Shown here: in pieces, positions 23,736 through 36,600 of the stretch
How the letters are laid out: every line of letters starts with the position of its first letter
Numbering within the stretch: the stretch's first letter is position 1
Assembly (NCBI GenBank): GCA_022606425.2
Contig: JAHDVF020001254.1
Location: 372,001 to 436,000 of the forward strand
DNA from: Lepidostoma basale
Taxonomy: Eukaryota > Arthropoda > Insecta > Trichoptera > Lepidostomatidae
Direction of reading: 5' to 3'
Length of the DNA: 64,000 nt
Translations under genes and position numbers: made by a program
The notes under the pieces: generated by a model
Databases searched by the model: none
What the model was told of the DNA's origin: nothing
The model's input: the letters and a program-made list of their open reading frames with translations, nothing else

Positions 23736-23830
23736 TATAATACCAGGAACGCATGAGAGATGGTTCGACATTAGGAAGACAAGATACTCTCTAAAGTCAA
23801 GAGAATTTGTCTTCTGAACATACTTTCACT
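23736..23830 (-). mobile_element. CR1/Jockey-like LINE 3' fragment
   Basis: GCATGAGAGATGGTTCGACA, GAAGACAAGATACTCTC, TTCACTAATATGAAAG are almost the same as 63675-63770, the end of a minus-strand LINE ORF. Confidence 0.65.
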
Positions 23831-23889
23831 AATATGAAAGAAACGCAAGCATACCCTAGCAAGGCGATATAAGATACGCTAATTTTTTT

Positions 23890-24865
23890 TTCCTCTCCAA
23901 AACACCGTATTCTCACTGTGTAACAATCAATATAATGAGTCCTGTCTTTATCTTGTATTCAATTTAGAATTTTAGAGCGTTTTATATTAATTATTAGATT
24001 TTTTTATCATTTATGAAGTAATACATTTATGAAATATAATTATAATAGTATTTCTTCTGTGTACGCCATACTTTGTGTTGTTATGGTGGTTTATTTCTCT
24101 TTTTCTTTTTTACAATTATATATTTTTTTTAAATTACATAGACATGTTTCGGACAAACAGTTCAGTAAAGATACATTTTTTTTAAATATTATAAAATTAT
24201 TTACATGATCTGACAGATGTTATAAAGATTTATTTTGGAACGTTTAAGCTTTTGTTATAATAAATATAATAATTCAATTTAAAATTAAAAATAATAATTT
24301 TAAGTTCTTATTGGGGTTTGTGTAATTTGGTAGATGTCTATGTAATTATATTTATTTGTATACACAAAGTATATATAAAAGAGAGAAATGTAATTAGTAT
24401 CTTTAATTTGAAATAAAATATAAACTGTTCAATTTTTAAAAAAAATCTAATTGTGTACGTGTATAAATTGGTGTTTATACTCGTATATTATAAGAATTAG
24501 ACATAAATTTTATTTATTGTTTACACGTTACAACCAATAAATCATTTATCATAATTATCTAAAAACTAGTTCGTACGTAAAAATGCAGTATTCATGTATT
24601 TCCTACTTGGGTTACATGGAACAGAGATTACATCTAGATTATCTATTCGAACGCTAGTTACATAATCAATGGCGTATTGCTGGTGAGAGCATTTGAAGGA
24701 TACCCGGAAGTGACATGTTCAGTCACTTAAGACCTTTGAATGCCATTCATAAATCACTAGAATTCAACAGTCTCCTAATTTGCGAAGAAAACACATCTTG
24801 GCACGTGAAAAGCTGCTAGCAAACTTATTGCAAAAAATCTATATTAATATAATAATATATAGGTA
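23890..24865. other. No recognisable feature
   Basis: Very AT-rich, nothing supported. Confidence 0.45.
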
Positions 24866-24869
24866 CATT

Positions 24870-25107
24870 AAATAATAATTAAATAAAACGATGTTTTTTT
24901 AACTACGTGTACTTCCATTTGTCATTGTCTTTATTTCGACAGCGACCGGTTTCGCCAGGCTCGCTGGCATCAACATACTGGTGCAATTTCCATGAATAAT
25001 GAGACCAGTCTGTCGATGCCAGCGATCCTGGCGAAACCGGTCGCTGTTGAAATAAAGACAAAAGCGGAAGTAGTTAAAAAACAACGTTTTATTTAATTAT
25101 TATTTCA
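24870..25107. mobile_element. Foldback element, GCCTGGCGAAACCGG family
   Basis: Mirror arms: AATAATAATTAAATAAAACG, TCTTTATTTCGACAGCGACC, GGTTTCGCCAGGCTCGCTGG, then the reverse with GATGCCAGCGATCCTGGCGA, AACCGGTCGCTG. Solo or collapsed copies at 25895, 27948 and 57298. Confidence 0.8.
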
Positions 25108-25167
25108 AATGAACTTCCAACAAGAGATTTCAGTAAAATCATTTGATTATCTTAAAAAAGAAATAAA

Positions 25168-25672
25168 TGTATAATGTTTCTAGGGGGGCGGTACCGCCCC
25201 CAGGTGGCAATGTAGCCTTCCATGGGGGCGATAGTGGGTCCAGAGGCAAATGAGGGGCGTAAAGATAATCAATAGGGGCGGCCATTGGGTACCTTTTTGT
25301 TAAATATGAGATTAAGATAATTTGAAAATATAATACAATGTTCATGAATAAACATTGATCTACCTATTTATTAAACGACAAATGTATTATTATTAAATTA
25401 TTGTTATAGTGTAAATAAGCGTTTTTTAAATTTGCATTATGCATTCGTTTACCTAATTTTGTTTAGTATGGTCGGTGACAAGTTTTTGCAAATTGGTAAT
25501 CAAAGATGCGAATCACGCAATCAAGCATGTTTATTTAGATAGAGAGATAAAAGAATATGGATAATGTGTAACAAAATTCGAATATTTGGTATGAGTGTTA
25601 TGGGAGAAGGGACGTTAGAAAATGTTTGGAGATGTTTTCTTGTAAAGGAGGCGGTAGTCCAGAAAAGATTGA
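25168..25672. mobile_element. hAT-like MITE, second copy
   Basis: The left end GGGGGGCGGTACCGCCCCCA and right end CCAGAAAAGATTGAGAACCTATG parallel the element at 3765-4063. About 505 bp, so it carries extra internal sequence. No clean target duplication seen. Confidence 0.55.
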
Positions 25673-25894
25673 GAACCTATGATCTACAAACTCAATAATC
25701 AACATACGAGTACAATACAAGAAGAGGGATATTTGTAATTTTCTTAAATTAAATACATATCTAGACTACTTCGCATTCCATCTACTAACTCAATTTTTTT
25801 AAAAAGGTTTTGTTCTAACATCATTTACGTTTAATTTCTTCTTCTTTCATTATTTATTTATTTTGTTCACGTCTCCAAACTACAAATTGACTCA

Positions 25895-26060
25895 TTAATT
25901 AATAATTAAAAATAAAAAGTTTTTTAACTACTTCCACTTTTGTCTTTATTTTGACAGCAACTGGTTTCGCCAGGCTCGCTGGCATCGACAGACTGGTGAC
26001 ACTATTGCAAACTGAGTCCTTTATATACATACATATCAGGGGTGGTAAACATAATTCTAT
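25895..26060 (-). mobile_element. GCCTGGCGAAACC family, solo arm
   Basis: TTTTTTAACTACTTCCACTT, TGTCTTTATTTTGACAGCAA, CTGGTTTCGCCAGGCTCGCT. One arm only. Confidence 0.7.
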
Positions 26061-26367
26061 ACAAAAATAATCATAAAATAATTACATAAAATTTACTGAA
26101 TTTAAATGTTGGAATTAAAGTTTTTAAGAATTAGTATTCAATATAAATGATTTTAAATTTTATTAAAGCTGACATATTTATTTATAAAGTTTGAAAAATT
26201 TATACTTTTTTTTTTAATATTACTGAATTTTAATATAATATGTAATATATCTTGATCCATTAGGTTGACGAGCCTGTTTTGGTTTTTCATCCATTAGTCC
26301 AAAGGTCTGGAATCATAACAAAACAATATTTCGGCAGTAATATATTCTAGGAATATTTTTTATTTGT

Positions 26368-26424
26368 AAACGAACAATAATTGGTCATTAAGGATTTTCC
26401 TTAATGACCAATTATTGTTTGTTT
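26368..26424. repeat. Hairpin with 27-bp arms
   Basis: GAACAATAATTGGTCATTAA-GGA, loop TTT, then the reverse complement. One mismatch in 27. Confidence 0.9.
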
Positions 26425-26429
26425 ACTCA

Positions 26430-27420
26430 GTATTGTTACACTGTATTGTTATACATTATTGTTATACTGTTAATGTCAATAATTAGATAAATCATTTCTT
26501 TACTTTTTGCATTAGTATCTAGCTCAATATTTTTAAATTTTCGCTACATTTCTGTAAAAGCTCTTTTAAAAATACAGACTGTTAAGAAACTGGTGGGCAG
26601 TAAAGTAAATTATAATAATAATATAACAAAAACTCGTATTACGATAAGTTTTATATAAAGTAGTTGTTATCATAACAATATGGTGTTATTAGTTTATGTT
26701 TATGATTTACACTTTAAATATCAATTTGATTCGAATTGCTATCGAATAATTTAAATGGAATTCACGTTTCGATATGTGCACTCGATCTATTGTACGAGTA
26801 TTATCCAACAAAGTGCTTACATAGTTCTAACTTGCATTAAACGTAGCAAGCTAATAAAGACCAAGAAAGTAGGCGGTAGTACGCAGTACATGTGGTACCT
26901 GTGCGTACAATTACAGTGTGTGAGGTAACGTAAAAGAACTTAGCTGTTTAGTTCCACGCTCGTAAAAAAAACAGCAGTCAGTTACAATACCGCTTAAAGC
27001 CTTGTAATAAAAAGCGTTACTGGACCACTTTATTCCAGACCCGGTGTGCGGTTAAAATAATAAGAGTAATTTGGAGTAATGCGATGTGCGAATATTATGT
27101 AAATTTTTGTGTTATTACGGTACGAAAAACCTCATAGTGTGGGTACTCGTATAATAAAACAAATGGATAAATCATGAATACACAATTACATATTGCGACA
27201 CCCCGTCATAGCGGAGAGACAGTGAAGCGTATCTATGTTGATATCTGGCTTGGCGAGTCGTCGGTGGCGCCGCGCCTCCCTCTCCACGGGCGATTCACGG
27301 AGCGCGAACAATAATTTTTCAATTAATGCTTTTTTTACCCTTTCTCGATTTCATTTTCCACCAACCCTTGAAAAAACAGCATTCTTCTTCTACCAACTCC
27401 TCTCTTAATCTTTCGTATTA
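26430..27420. other. No recognisable feature
   Basis: Mostly AT-rich. A small GC-rich patch lies at about 27240-27310 (TGGCGCCGCGCCTCCCTCTC) with no ORF or splice support. Confidence 0.4.
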
Positions 27421-27425
27421 AATAC

Positions 27426-27572
27426 ATGACCATCACGCCGTCTCCCCAAAAGGGTAGGCAAAATGAATGGACCACCATACTGTTATTTTCCGACATACTT
27501 CTATCGCTCCCTTAACATTCGTACATCGTATCTTGCACGCGCGTCGATTCCTCCGACTCCTCACGTGTATGT
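27426..27572 (-). mobile_element. TTAG-tailed LINE, 3' end
   Basis: CATGACCATCACGCCGTCTC, CCAAAAGGGTAGGCAAAATG, CGATTCCTCCGACTCCTCAC. Confidence 0.75.
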
Positions 27573-27579
27573 CTCAACA

Positions 27580-27795
27580 TTATTTCAAGGACATTCTTCT
27601 ACTTTTCGTGTCCTGTCAGGTCTCCCCAACGTTGACTATCACCCTTGAGTTGGCCTCCCTGTCCTGGGCAGCTCGGAACAGCTCCCCCACGGTCCTCAGC
27701 CCCATCCACTCTCGGATGTTCCTCAGCCAGGAAACCCACCTTCTCCCAACACCTCGTCGACCCTCAATCTTACCCTCCAATATCAGATGTAATAG
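27580..27795 (-). mobile_element. LINE C-terminal fragment (sixth family)
   Basis: The minus strand reads, across a frameshift, GKIEG-like, GRRxxVSWLRNIREWMGLRT, VGELFRAAQDREANSRVIVN. Typical end of RTE-like LINE ORFs. GC-rich compared with its flanks. Confidence 0.7.
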
Positions 27796-27947
27796 TGCGT
27801 ATTCTATTGTATAATCTTAACCTCAGGCCAAATACCTTTTTTAAAACACATAAAAAAATATTGTCAAGTCAATCAATCCTGTCAATTTTATTGTTGTCAA
27901 GATAATTAAATGATTTAACTGAAGTTGTTGATGGAAGTCCATTTTAA

Positions 27948-28055
27948 ATAAATAAATAAAAATTGTCGATGCCAGCGAGCCTGGCGAAACCGGTCGTTGT
28001 CGAAATGAAGACAAATGTGGTAAAAAAAACATCGTTTTATTTCACTACTATTTAT
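27948..28055 (+). mobile_element. GCCTGGCGAAACC family, solo arm
   Basis: GTCGATGCCAGCGAGCCTGG, CGAAACCGGTCGTTGTCGAA, then the AACATCGTTTTATTT tail. Confidence 0.7.
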
Positions 28056-28734
28056 TGTTACAGGATGAAAAAAAACATCTTTTTAGTACTCACACAGTTT
28101 TCTATGGATATATATAATATAATATTATATATACAGACGTCACATAGTCAAATCGTGTTAATATAACAAGTGTATCCACAGCGAACTCCGTCATTTTTAG
28201 TCCGTATCTTATCCACCTGTTTGGATTTAATTCCATGCGTTCTCTGAGTGGCTTAATTAAACATTTGATATAATTACAGCACCACAGAAAATGAATGATA
28301 ATTACGAATACAGGTGTTGGTTGGTAAAGTATCGCATTAATACAACATAATCAGAGCTGATTTATTAACAGACTCTCCTCGAGCTCGTAACCTTTGCCCT
28401 CTGGACACTTCTTCAGTTATTTCATTAAAATGAAAACATTTCAAAATTGGTTATTAATTTGCATTTTTTAAATGTACTGAACGATAAATTAAGATAATTG
28501 TAAATGAATGAAACTGTTGCACAATCTTCACTCAAACACGTCCGAGTGAGATAGGTTTGCAATAAATAATTAATGGCGTTAATTTTATGACCTTTAAAAC
28601 AATTCTATCAACAGCTAATAAGGTTATTCATACAAGAGTTGAAGCTCATTCAAAAATCGTAACGTAGATTGTAAATTTGTGGCATTAAGTTGTACAAGAA
28701 AATGCGTGTGCTTGTGTTGGGTCGGGCTGGGGGA

Positions 28735-29557
28735 TAATGATTTTCCATTATACACATCAGGCCTACCGATCCAGTTTTATAAAACCAAGTCCAGTTGAAA
28801 GCAATGACAAAACATTACATGAAATCGATCGGTATAAGCGTTGTAAAACCAATATGATTGTCGGAACAATGTTTAAGTCTCGAACGCGGATACCTGTCTC
28901 TCGGGCGGCGCGGCGCACGGTAATGGTTAAAGTTTCATTAAGTGAATTACCGCTCATATTAGTGTAATGCGAACTTGTTATTACAATGTTGCGCATTTAT
29001 CGAAATGTGGAACACGGCTTGTGAATGTTTCGAATTAATCGCGGCACACTTGTAAAACATTGACCTTTGATCAAGGATATTAATTTTGGTAACTTGCGGC
29101 CGGTGATAAGGGGCCGGAATGCACCTTACAGGTGTAACCCCCTAATTAAAAGAAACAAATGAGTGCAGCGAAATAGGCGTCGTTAGCAATCTGATCGAGA
29201 GTGAGCGGACAAATAGCTCGATAGGACACCAGATAACCTTCTCGGCCAGCGGGCGGGCCGGGATCGTCCTTGGCTCCGTGACTTGTCTCGGGCCGTGTCC
29301 GCACTGCCAGCTGTGTAATTATACCTGCCGCGGTGATGTATGCGCGCCACCGCTGGCTGGCGAGGGCGCTGCCTCCCGCTCGCCCCGAGGAGTGTCAAGG
29401 ACTCAATATTAGCGAGTTACAATGTTATAGAATAGAATTGTGGCTCATAATACAGAGGCAACTATTTATAGATTTGGGAAGAAATAGCATCTAGGCTGAT
29501 TATTTATTAAGTGTAATAACTGCATGACAACTAATTGTTTTTTTTGTTTTGTTTCAG
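28735..29557 (+). promoter_or_regulatory. Repeat-free, GC-varied region upstream of the first visible FReD exon
   Basis: No transposon-like sequence is seen here, in contrast to everything to the left. It contains TGACCTTTGATCA at 29061-29073 (close to a DR1 nuclear-receptor/HNF4 site), a GATA core (TGATAAG, near 29104) and a GC-rich pocket at about 29220-29395. It could be an intronic enhancer or hold an unrecognised 5' exon or alternative promoter. Only motif resemblance supports this. Confidence 0.3.
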
Positions 29558-30667
29558 GGAGCAGTATATTTTCAACGTCTTTGAAGCGATTGTCAGCACG
29601 TTGGAAACTAAGCTTCAAAGGATAGAGAACCTCGATAAGGCCGTTGAGCACTTGATGCGACGAGTAGAGGCCATGGACTCTCGCGTCAACGACAATATCG
29701 ATAAAACGGATGACATTATTTCCAAATTACGAAACATCGACCTGAAGCTGTTCCATCAGCAGCCGCCCGGCAGCCTGCGCGGCCCGCTGAGAGACTCCGC
29801 GGCGGGGGACAAGGTCGCGCGCGAGGACGGCGACACCCTCGACCGGCGCCTCGTCTCTCTTGACCAGAAGGTCTCCGATATAGACTCGAAATTAGTCGGC
29901 CTCAAAAATCAGATAGACAGTAATTTCTTACCCGTTGACGACATAAACGCTGAAGCCAGCGAGAAAAAACCTATAAGCATGAATGTCTTAGAAATTACGA
30001 AAGCTATGAACGCCGAAGTCATTAACCACATAACCAAGGAGCTTGAACAATTACGCACCGCTACTGGAAACGTGGATAGAAAATTACAATTTCACATTAA
30101 CTTGGTGTCTGAGAATCTCGGTAAAGTGCTGAATATTGTGTCAGAAGTTCACAGCGCCGTAATGGAGCCAGAGGGAGCCGTCACTCTCTCCAACTCGTCC
30201 TCCCAGAACACGGTGAAGCTGGGTCGCGCGAGCAAGATCGACAACCTCGTGCGGATAATGCTGCCGATCATCAATGTGTCCGAGAAGATGGACGAGGTCG
30301 GCGACGTAGTGGTGAGAACCAAGAGGTCCGTGGACGACCTCGTACCCAAGTCAGACGAAATCCTCACGCAGACTCTGAGGCAAGAGAGGGCCATAGGACT
30401 CATCCACGACGACCTGAATGTTAAAGCGAACTTAATTATAGAGAGACTGCGGAAACAAGAGGTAGATACGACCAGCCTCGTGCGACCGGTGTCAGCTGAC
30501 TTGCTGCTGGACCCCACGATTGATCGACTGGTGGAGTACGATCTAAGCCGCTACAGCGGTGAAGAACCACCCCTGGCGACCACGGCGGCACCCACCTCTA
30601 CCACAGCTGCTGCCTCATCTGCCCCGCCCGTATCCTCCAGCGACCCGCCCACCACCACAGACCCAAG
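29558..30667 (+). CDS. FReD gene, coiled-coil exon
   Basis: Long exon opening after a strong polypyrimidine tract and TTTCAG, and ending AAG|GTCAGC. It begins with one base completing an upstream codon, so an earlier coding exon must exist. It encodes about 370 residues. The coiled-coil stretches include repeated forms such as [23 protein letters not shown] is at 30315-30326, followed by a second predicted helical region, and the exon ends in a [18 protein letters not shown] linker likely to be O-glycosylated. GC content is clearly higher than in the flanks. The ORF stays open into the intron to 30749, but splicing at 30667 gives the phase needed by the next exon. Confidence 0.92.
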
Positions 30668-33600
30668 GTCAGCCTCGGATAGGAAACACCAAGTCTTAAT
30701 TTCATTATTTTCTTTTGTATTAGAGCTAATTCAAACACTTGCTCAATGAAAAGAGTACTCGCAACAATGACTATTAATAAGCAAAGATTCGCGATATGTG
30801 AAAGTGCGGCCACACAGCGGCGTGATTAGCATACTCCGTCCGCGAGAGGCTGCGCGGATCAGCCGGGCCGCTTGCAGCGCGCCGCCTGCAGCCGGGCCGC
30901 GCCCGGGGCATCCACGATACTTTCACTGCACTCGAGCGCGTCGCTTTATTTTTCGTATCAATTACTTTAGTAATAATATTTAGTCATTTCTCTTTCTTTA
31001 TGCTCCAGTTGATCACGTTATTGCGAGGCTTGCGTAATTATTGTATTTATTCTACCGTACTTATTGACATGTATTGCTTTCTGAATCCTTATTGTTGTTC
31101 GGGCCCGGTGTCGGCCAATGATCTCCGGCGACCCGCGCTCTGCTGTGTTGTGTAAATATTATACATTAATATTATTTGTACACACGCCACCCACCATACT
31201 TCCCGTAAGCGATTTCAATGCGAATGTTATGATATTTTTTGCGATGTGTTTACAATGCTTGCTAACGTTTATTACGGGAATTATTGGATTATTGGATTAG
31301 ATCGTTAATGTATTAAACAAAACGTTAAACTCAGTTCCTCGTAAGGAACCACCAGTAAAACGAGTAACATATGTGCTCAATCATCATACAGAATGCTGTT
31401 ATGTCATTACGGAATTGTTCAGGAAGTAATTGATTAGCATTATTTTCCATCTCGAACAAACTATGTTCGTGAGATATTCCGATATCACTTTTACGTATTT
31501 TCAACACACCTGTTTATTTAGCTAATTTCTTTTATTAAAAATCGTAGATTCTAAATTAAATTTTAATAAGTTTTGTTTAAAGTTAGGAAATAAATTACGG
31601 TATGGTTTTTTTTTTACTAACAGAATTTATAATTTAATTTATTTAATAAACCAAACATGTTTTGTGCGAACAAACGGTGAGTTACAAAAACCCTCCGAGT
31701 AATTTAAACAAAATAGAGAAAGCGTTGTTTTATTTATGAGTGGGCGTACAGAGCTAGTTTCAAAGTGTGAAAAATTAGTTAACTTATCCTACAGAAGTCA
31801 ACGATGCTGAGTCCATTGTGTCAATATTGCATTTTGAATGTAATCATTTAACGTAAATGAGTCACGTCTCAGATAACATTACATTTACATAATGACTTCC
31901 TCATATTTAGATACGCAATTAACTTTTAAACCACATTTGGAGTAAACTGAAAATTAAATGGTTAATCCACAAGTATTGTGACAATTTCAGTTACATGCTT
32001 TTTGACTTAGCTCTTTACGCCCACGATAGAATATGTTTGTACAATTTTCATTTATCTATTAAATAATCCATTGCTTTGAACGATACACTACGATACTTTA
32101 ACATTGTTAAATATTTTAATTGTTAAACACTGTTATTATAATTATATATCATAATTTGTTAATTGTTCTTAAATAGCTTGTCGAATAGATCTAGTTGTTT
32201 GTTACACCTGATGATGGCGACATACGTCAGCGGAACAGCTGTAGCGACAGTCTAAAAAAATAGTGATATAATTACAGTATTTCAAAATTAAAAGATTTAA
32301 TATGATTAATCTATCTAAGAAATTATTAATATTTGTTTTATTTTATGAAAATTTTGTGACGTTTCTGGAAAGTGCATTTTGTTTCATTTAGTAAATGCCC
32401 TTTCAAAAATGTTTTCGAACGAAATATGTATTTTTGGGCACTCTCGTAGCACTTAGTTTATAATTTGAAAATAGTGTTAATAAGTCGTGATGGTGTGTGT
32501 AGCCGCGGCAGCACGGCCATCGGGACCACCCCCCTTCCCAGCGGCAGCCCGGTAACTATTCGCAAAGGAGGTGTCATCTTTCCCAGTGTCAAGAACAAGC
32601 CGTCCATCGCCAACTCCACGTTCGCCACTGACTTCCTAGCCAACTATAAAGACATCAAGGTACGTGTTGAAAATTATCTCAATGATTCAATAACATTATT
32701 ACTCGTATAGAAAAGATAATATCTGTCATTGATATTTTTTGTCAGAACTTTGATCTTATCATTTAAATTTCATATTATATTTTTATATTACGAGTATGTA
32801 TGGATTTTTGTTTATTTTTTTTTTACTAACGATGCGAAATGTTGACTTATAAAAATAACCATACTAGTCAAGTGCTAAATGTAACTTATATTTATATATT
32901 TGTTGATTAATGAATATTTAGAATACGAGAAAATTCGGCTAGCGAAAAAATACAAATTAGGCTTATTGCTTCTTAAACAATGGTATAAAACTCCATGTTA
33001 AATAATTGATACGAATGAAAACATCAGTTTTCTAGAATTTTTAAAATAATGCATGTGAATGACATGTTTCGTCTGCCTAAGACATTATCAAATGTGAAAA
33101 TGTACATTTATGATTATGCCTTAAACGGGCGAAATATGTCATCCACACAAAATACAATAAATCTTCTAGAAAATAGACGTTTTCATTTATATAATTTATA
33201 GAACTTATAACATAAAAATTACGCCATCTACATTTTGAATCTATTAAAGGAACTTTTTGTTTAAAACCGAAAAAAATATAGTCAAAAATACAAAATATTA
33301 TTATGAATATTCGAGCGACTTCTAATAGTCACAATATAATTACTACCTAATTTTACATAGTTTTTTTAATATATATGTCTCGCAAAGAGAGGTGAAACTG
33401 TTGAGCGCATAGACAAAAATATTTCAAGCATTCGTTTTTTTCTATTCGTTTACGAATATTGAAATAAAAATTCTAAATTGTACCGACCATTTGTCGGACA
33501 AGGACAACGCTCTACAAAGCTGAAAGGTTTTGCGCTTGACGCTGCGTTGAAGTTTTCCGCTTGACGCTGCGTTGAAGTTTTCCGAGGAAACCGGTGTAAT

Positions 33601-36600
33601 CTAATATAGGCTTTAAATTCCCTATCGTTAGAGAACTTTTTACCTGCCACAATAATGTTTTTAGTTGATTATACTTTTCATGACGTTCAGACCAATATAC
33701 TTTACTTCGCCTATAAAAGTTTCATTTCATTTATGGGAACTCATATCGAACTTGTATTATTTTATGTACATGGTGTTTCTTTCAGATAGGCTTATAAATA
33801 TGTAACTATACATATAACTATAAAAAAGATTCGATTTTGAAAATTTGGTTTGGTTCATGTGGTGCGCTGCTCCCGTAAATTTGGAGAAATTTCTTGTATA
33901 AGTGAATTGTTTTGGTCAATTTGATTGTTGCCGCAGTTTATGATAGTTATTTGTGACACAAAATACGTTTTCACTCTTCTGATGTTAAAATAATACAAGT
34001 TTTTTCGTTTATAAAAATAATTTTGACAGGTGTAAAAATTAATTTTTCATTTGTTCCAATGACAATTTGAATAAATTCTTCAATCAAATTTTCAAGTTTT
34101 TGCTGGTGTTGGATTGTTTATAGTGCCTAATTAAAATGAAAACAGAGGAATAAAAAATTAAATAAACACAAATGTCCGGATCGTCCAGCTGACGACAAGT
34201 ACACCATCTAAAAGAACATTATGTGTTAAATTATTTTTATGTGTTATTTTATTTTATATCATTGTATTTTATATAATTTGTTTTAGATTTATTATGTAGA
34301 CGTTTAATGATCGAAGTGTGCGCGGGAGATGCCTATTGGTGGCGATGAGGTTCGCAACCCTTCACACCGCGTCTCTCGCGTTGGCGAAAAGAGAAGGATG
34401 GAGTGCAGCATCGATTAAAGTGTTGCAGCCCATTCTTTCTGTCTACCCTTTCGGGGAAACGACGTGATGGTTAGTTAGTTAGTTAGTTTACATATAAGTT
34501 ATTAACATTTTCTAATTTTATTTTGTGGCATAGCGATTATTTGTCTACTTACTTACATCCTATGCCAAACAACTCTTGAAGACTTTTAGCCTCCTTGATA
34601 ATTTGCGATTTTTCTGCATAGTCATAAAACCATGGCGTCCACCATTACTTGCTTGAATCGTTGCTTATTAAATACTTTAATTTGCGACTGCACATACAAT
34701 AGAAAAAATGATAACTTACATATCGCGTATGCATGTTGTGTCAGGTAATAAGTTCCCCGAAAACAGTGAAATGACTGAATAAGAAACTATTTAGAAGCCT
34801 TTTTTGCAAAACGCATAACTTAACAAAGTTAAGTTATGCGTTATGATTTGCAAAGCTTTTCACAGTGCATTAATAAATATTTTCTGAATAATGCTTCCCA
34901 ATCTTAATAGATGACTCTAGTGTAGAGTGAACTAAAAAATGTGAAGACAGGCGCAGCATTCTAGCATATATATGGAACAACTTCCAAAAAATTGTCAGAC
35001 GTGGTGGTCGTAAAAAGGGAGGAATGGGGAATACTCGGCCACCATATTCTGTTCCCAGAAAACAATTTACATCTTCGTCTCTATTGAGATACAATTATTC
35101 CTTATAAAAAAATTAACAAAGTTACATGAAAATCATACATTTTGGGAATTGGAATTAAGTATTTTTTTAAATAATAAAAAATGCCGGGAAAAACTGAAGG
35201 GAATAATTCTGCCGTATCGTGTCAGAGTCAAATGACGAATGTTGACAACTTCAGATCGGATATTTCCCGAATTGGGATTGCTACATATCGTACAGAGATA
35301 TAATTGTTATAAAAATAATATTTAAATTCTAAAATCACAAAGTATATCGTGGTATTGTAAAGAAAAATTGATAGAATTTTACACGAGTGATAAATAATGT
35401 AAGGAAAACATCATCTATCTTCTTTACAGACAGAAATAGAAATTCTTTAAGTCAATAAAACTTTGTTATACTGATATTGATTATACTTAGGAAATTGAAA
35501 AAAACTTTGTTTATTTTCCATAAAATATTTTTTAAAAACACGACATGTTTCGGAGGATACTTCCATCTTCAGGTGTAAATATATTATATATTTACACCTA
35601 AAGATATAAAAACTAAGCGAAGAAAGACTAATATAAAAAACGCATTTAAAATTGGATACAAAAATTTTAATTTAAAATTTAACCAAATAAAAATTAGTAC
35701 TTATAACAATTAGCCCCATTAAAAATTAGTACTTTTTGTAGTACGTTTTGAAACGAATTTTAAATGCGTTTTTATATTAGTCTTTCTTTGTTTAGTTTTT
35801 AGTATCCTCCGAAACATGTCACATTTGTGGTAATAAACAAAGTTTTTTCAATTTCCTAAGTATATTACTATGGAATTTCACAGTGTTAATGCCTTAGCTC
35901 TCAATAAGTTGATATTGATTGGATTGATTTTACATGGGGTTTATGGTGATTTTGTTATTCCTAACTAACTAACTAACTAACCATCACGCCGTCTCCCCGA
36001 AAGGGTAGGCAGAAAGAATGGACTGTCACACTTTTACTGATGCGGCACTCCATCCTTCTCTTTTCGCCCCGCGGGAGACGCGGTGTGATGGGTTGCGAAC
36101 CTCATCGCCACCAATAGGCATCTCCCGCGCAACCAATAAGTCCTATAAGCGAAATTTTCTTCTGGAGAAATATCACTATAGATAGTATTAAGTGAAAGTA
36201 AAATAATTCATGTTCCATAACTTACGAGGTCTGTTCAAAAAGTATCGCGAAAACATAAACAAAATGCATTAATTAACATACTCGTATTTCTTATATATTC
36301 ACACATTACTTTGTGTTGCGGATTCATAATTATACTCGTACATAATACATATTATTTTATAAAGTATTGTTACAAAGAAAGAAAAAATATAAAATTAATT
36401 TAGGGGTATGTTCGCTTAAAGGCGAGAACCGAATCAAATATATATAATCGTATATGTTCATAATTATAACGTACAAAAGCTCGACTCAATTTATATATTT
36501 TAAAACTCAATTTAAAATATAAAAATGTATCTAGCTATTTTGTCAATAATATTGACAAAAACGATTGCTTATAAAACTGACCAATGAAAACTATTTGATA

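Noticed and set aside
27240..27310. GC-rich patch as first exon of the fibrinogen gene
   Set aside because: No ATG with a signal peptide and matching donor phase could be found.
29183..29398. 71-residue minus-strand ORF in a GC-rich patch
   Set aside because: Arg/Ser-rich frame typical of GC-rich DNA, with no splice-site support.
30149..30517. 122-residue minus-strand ORF
   Set aside because: Lies antisense to the well-supported coiled-coil exon; a shadow frame in GC-rich coding DNA.
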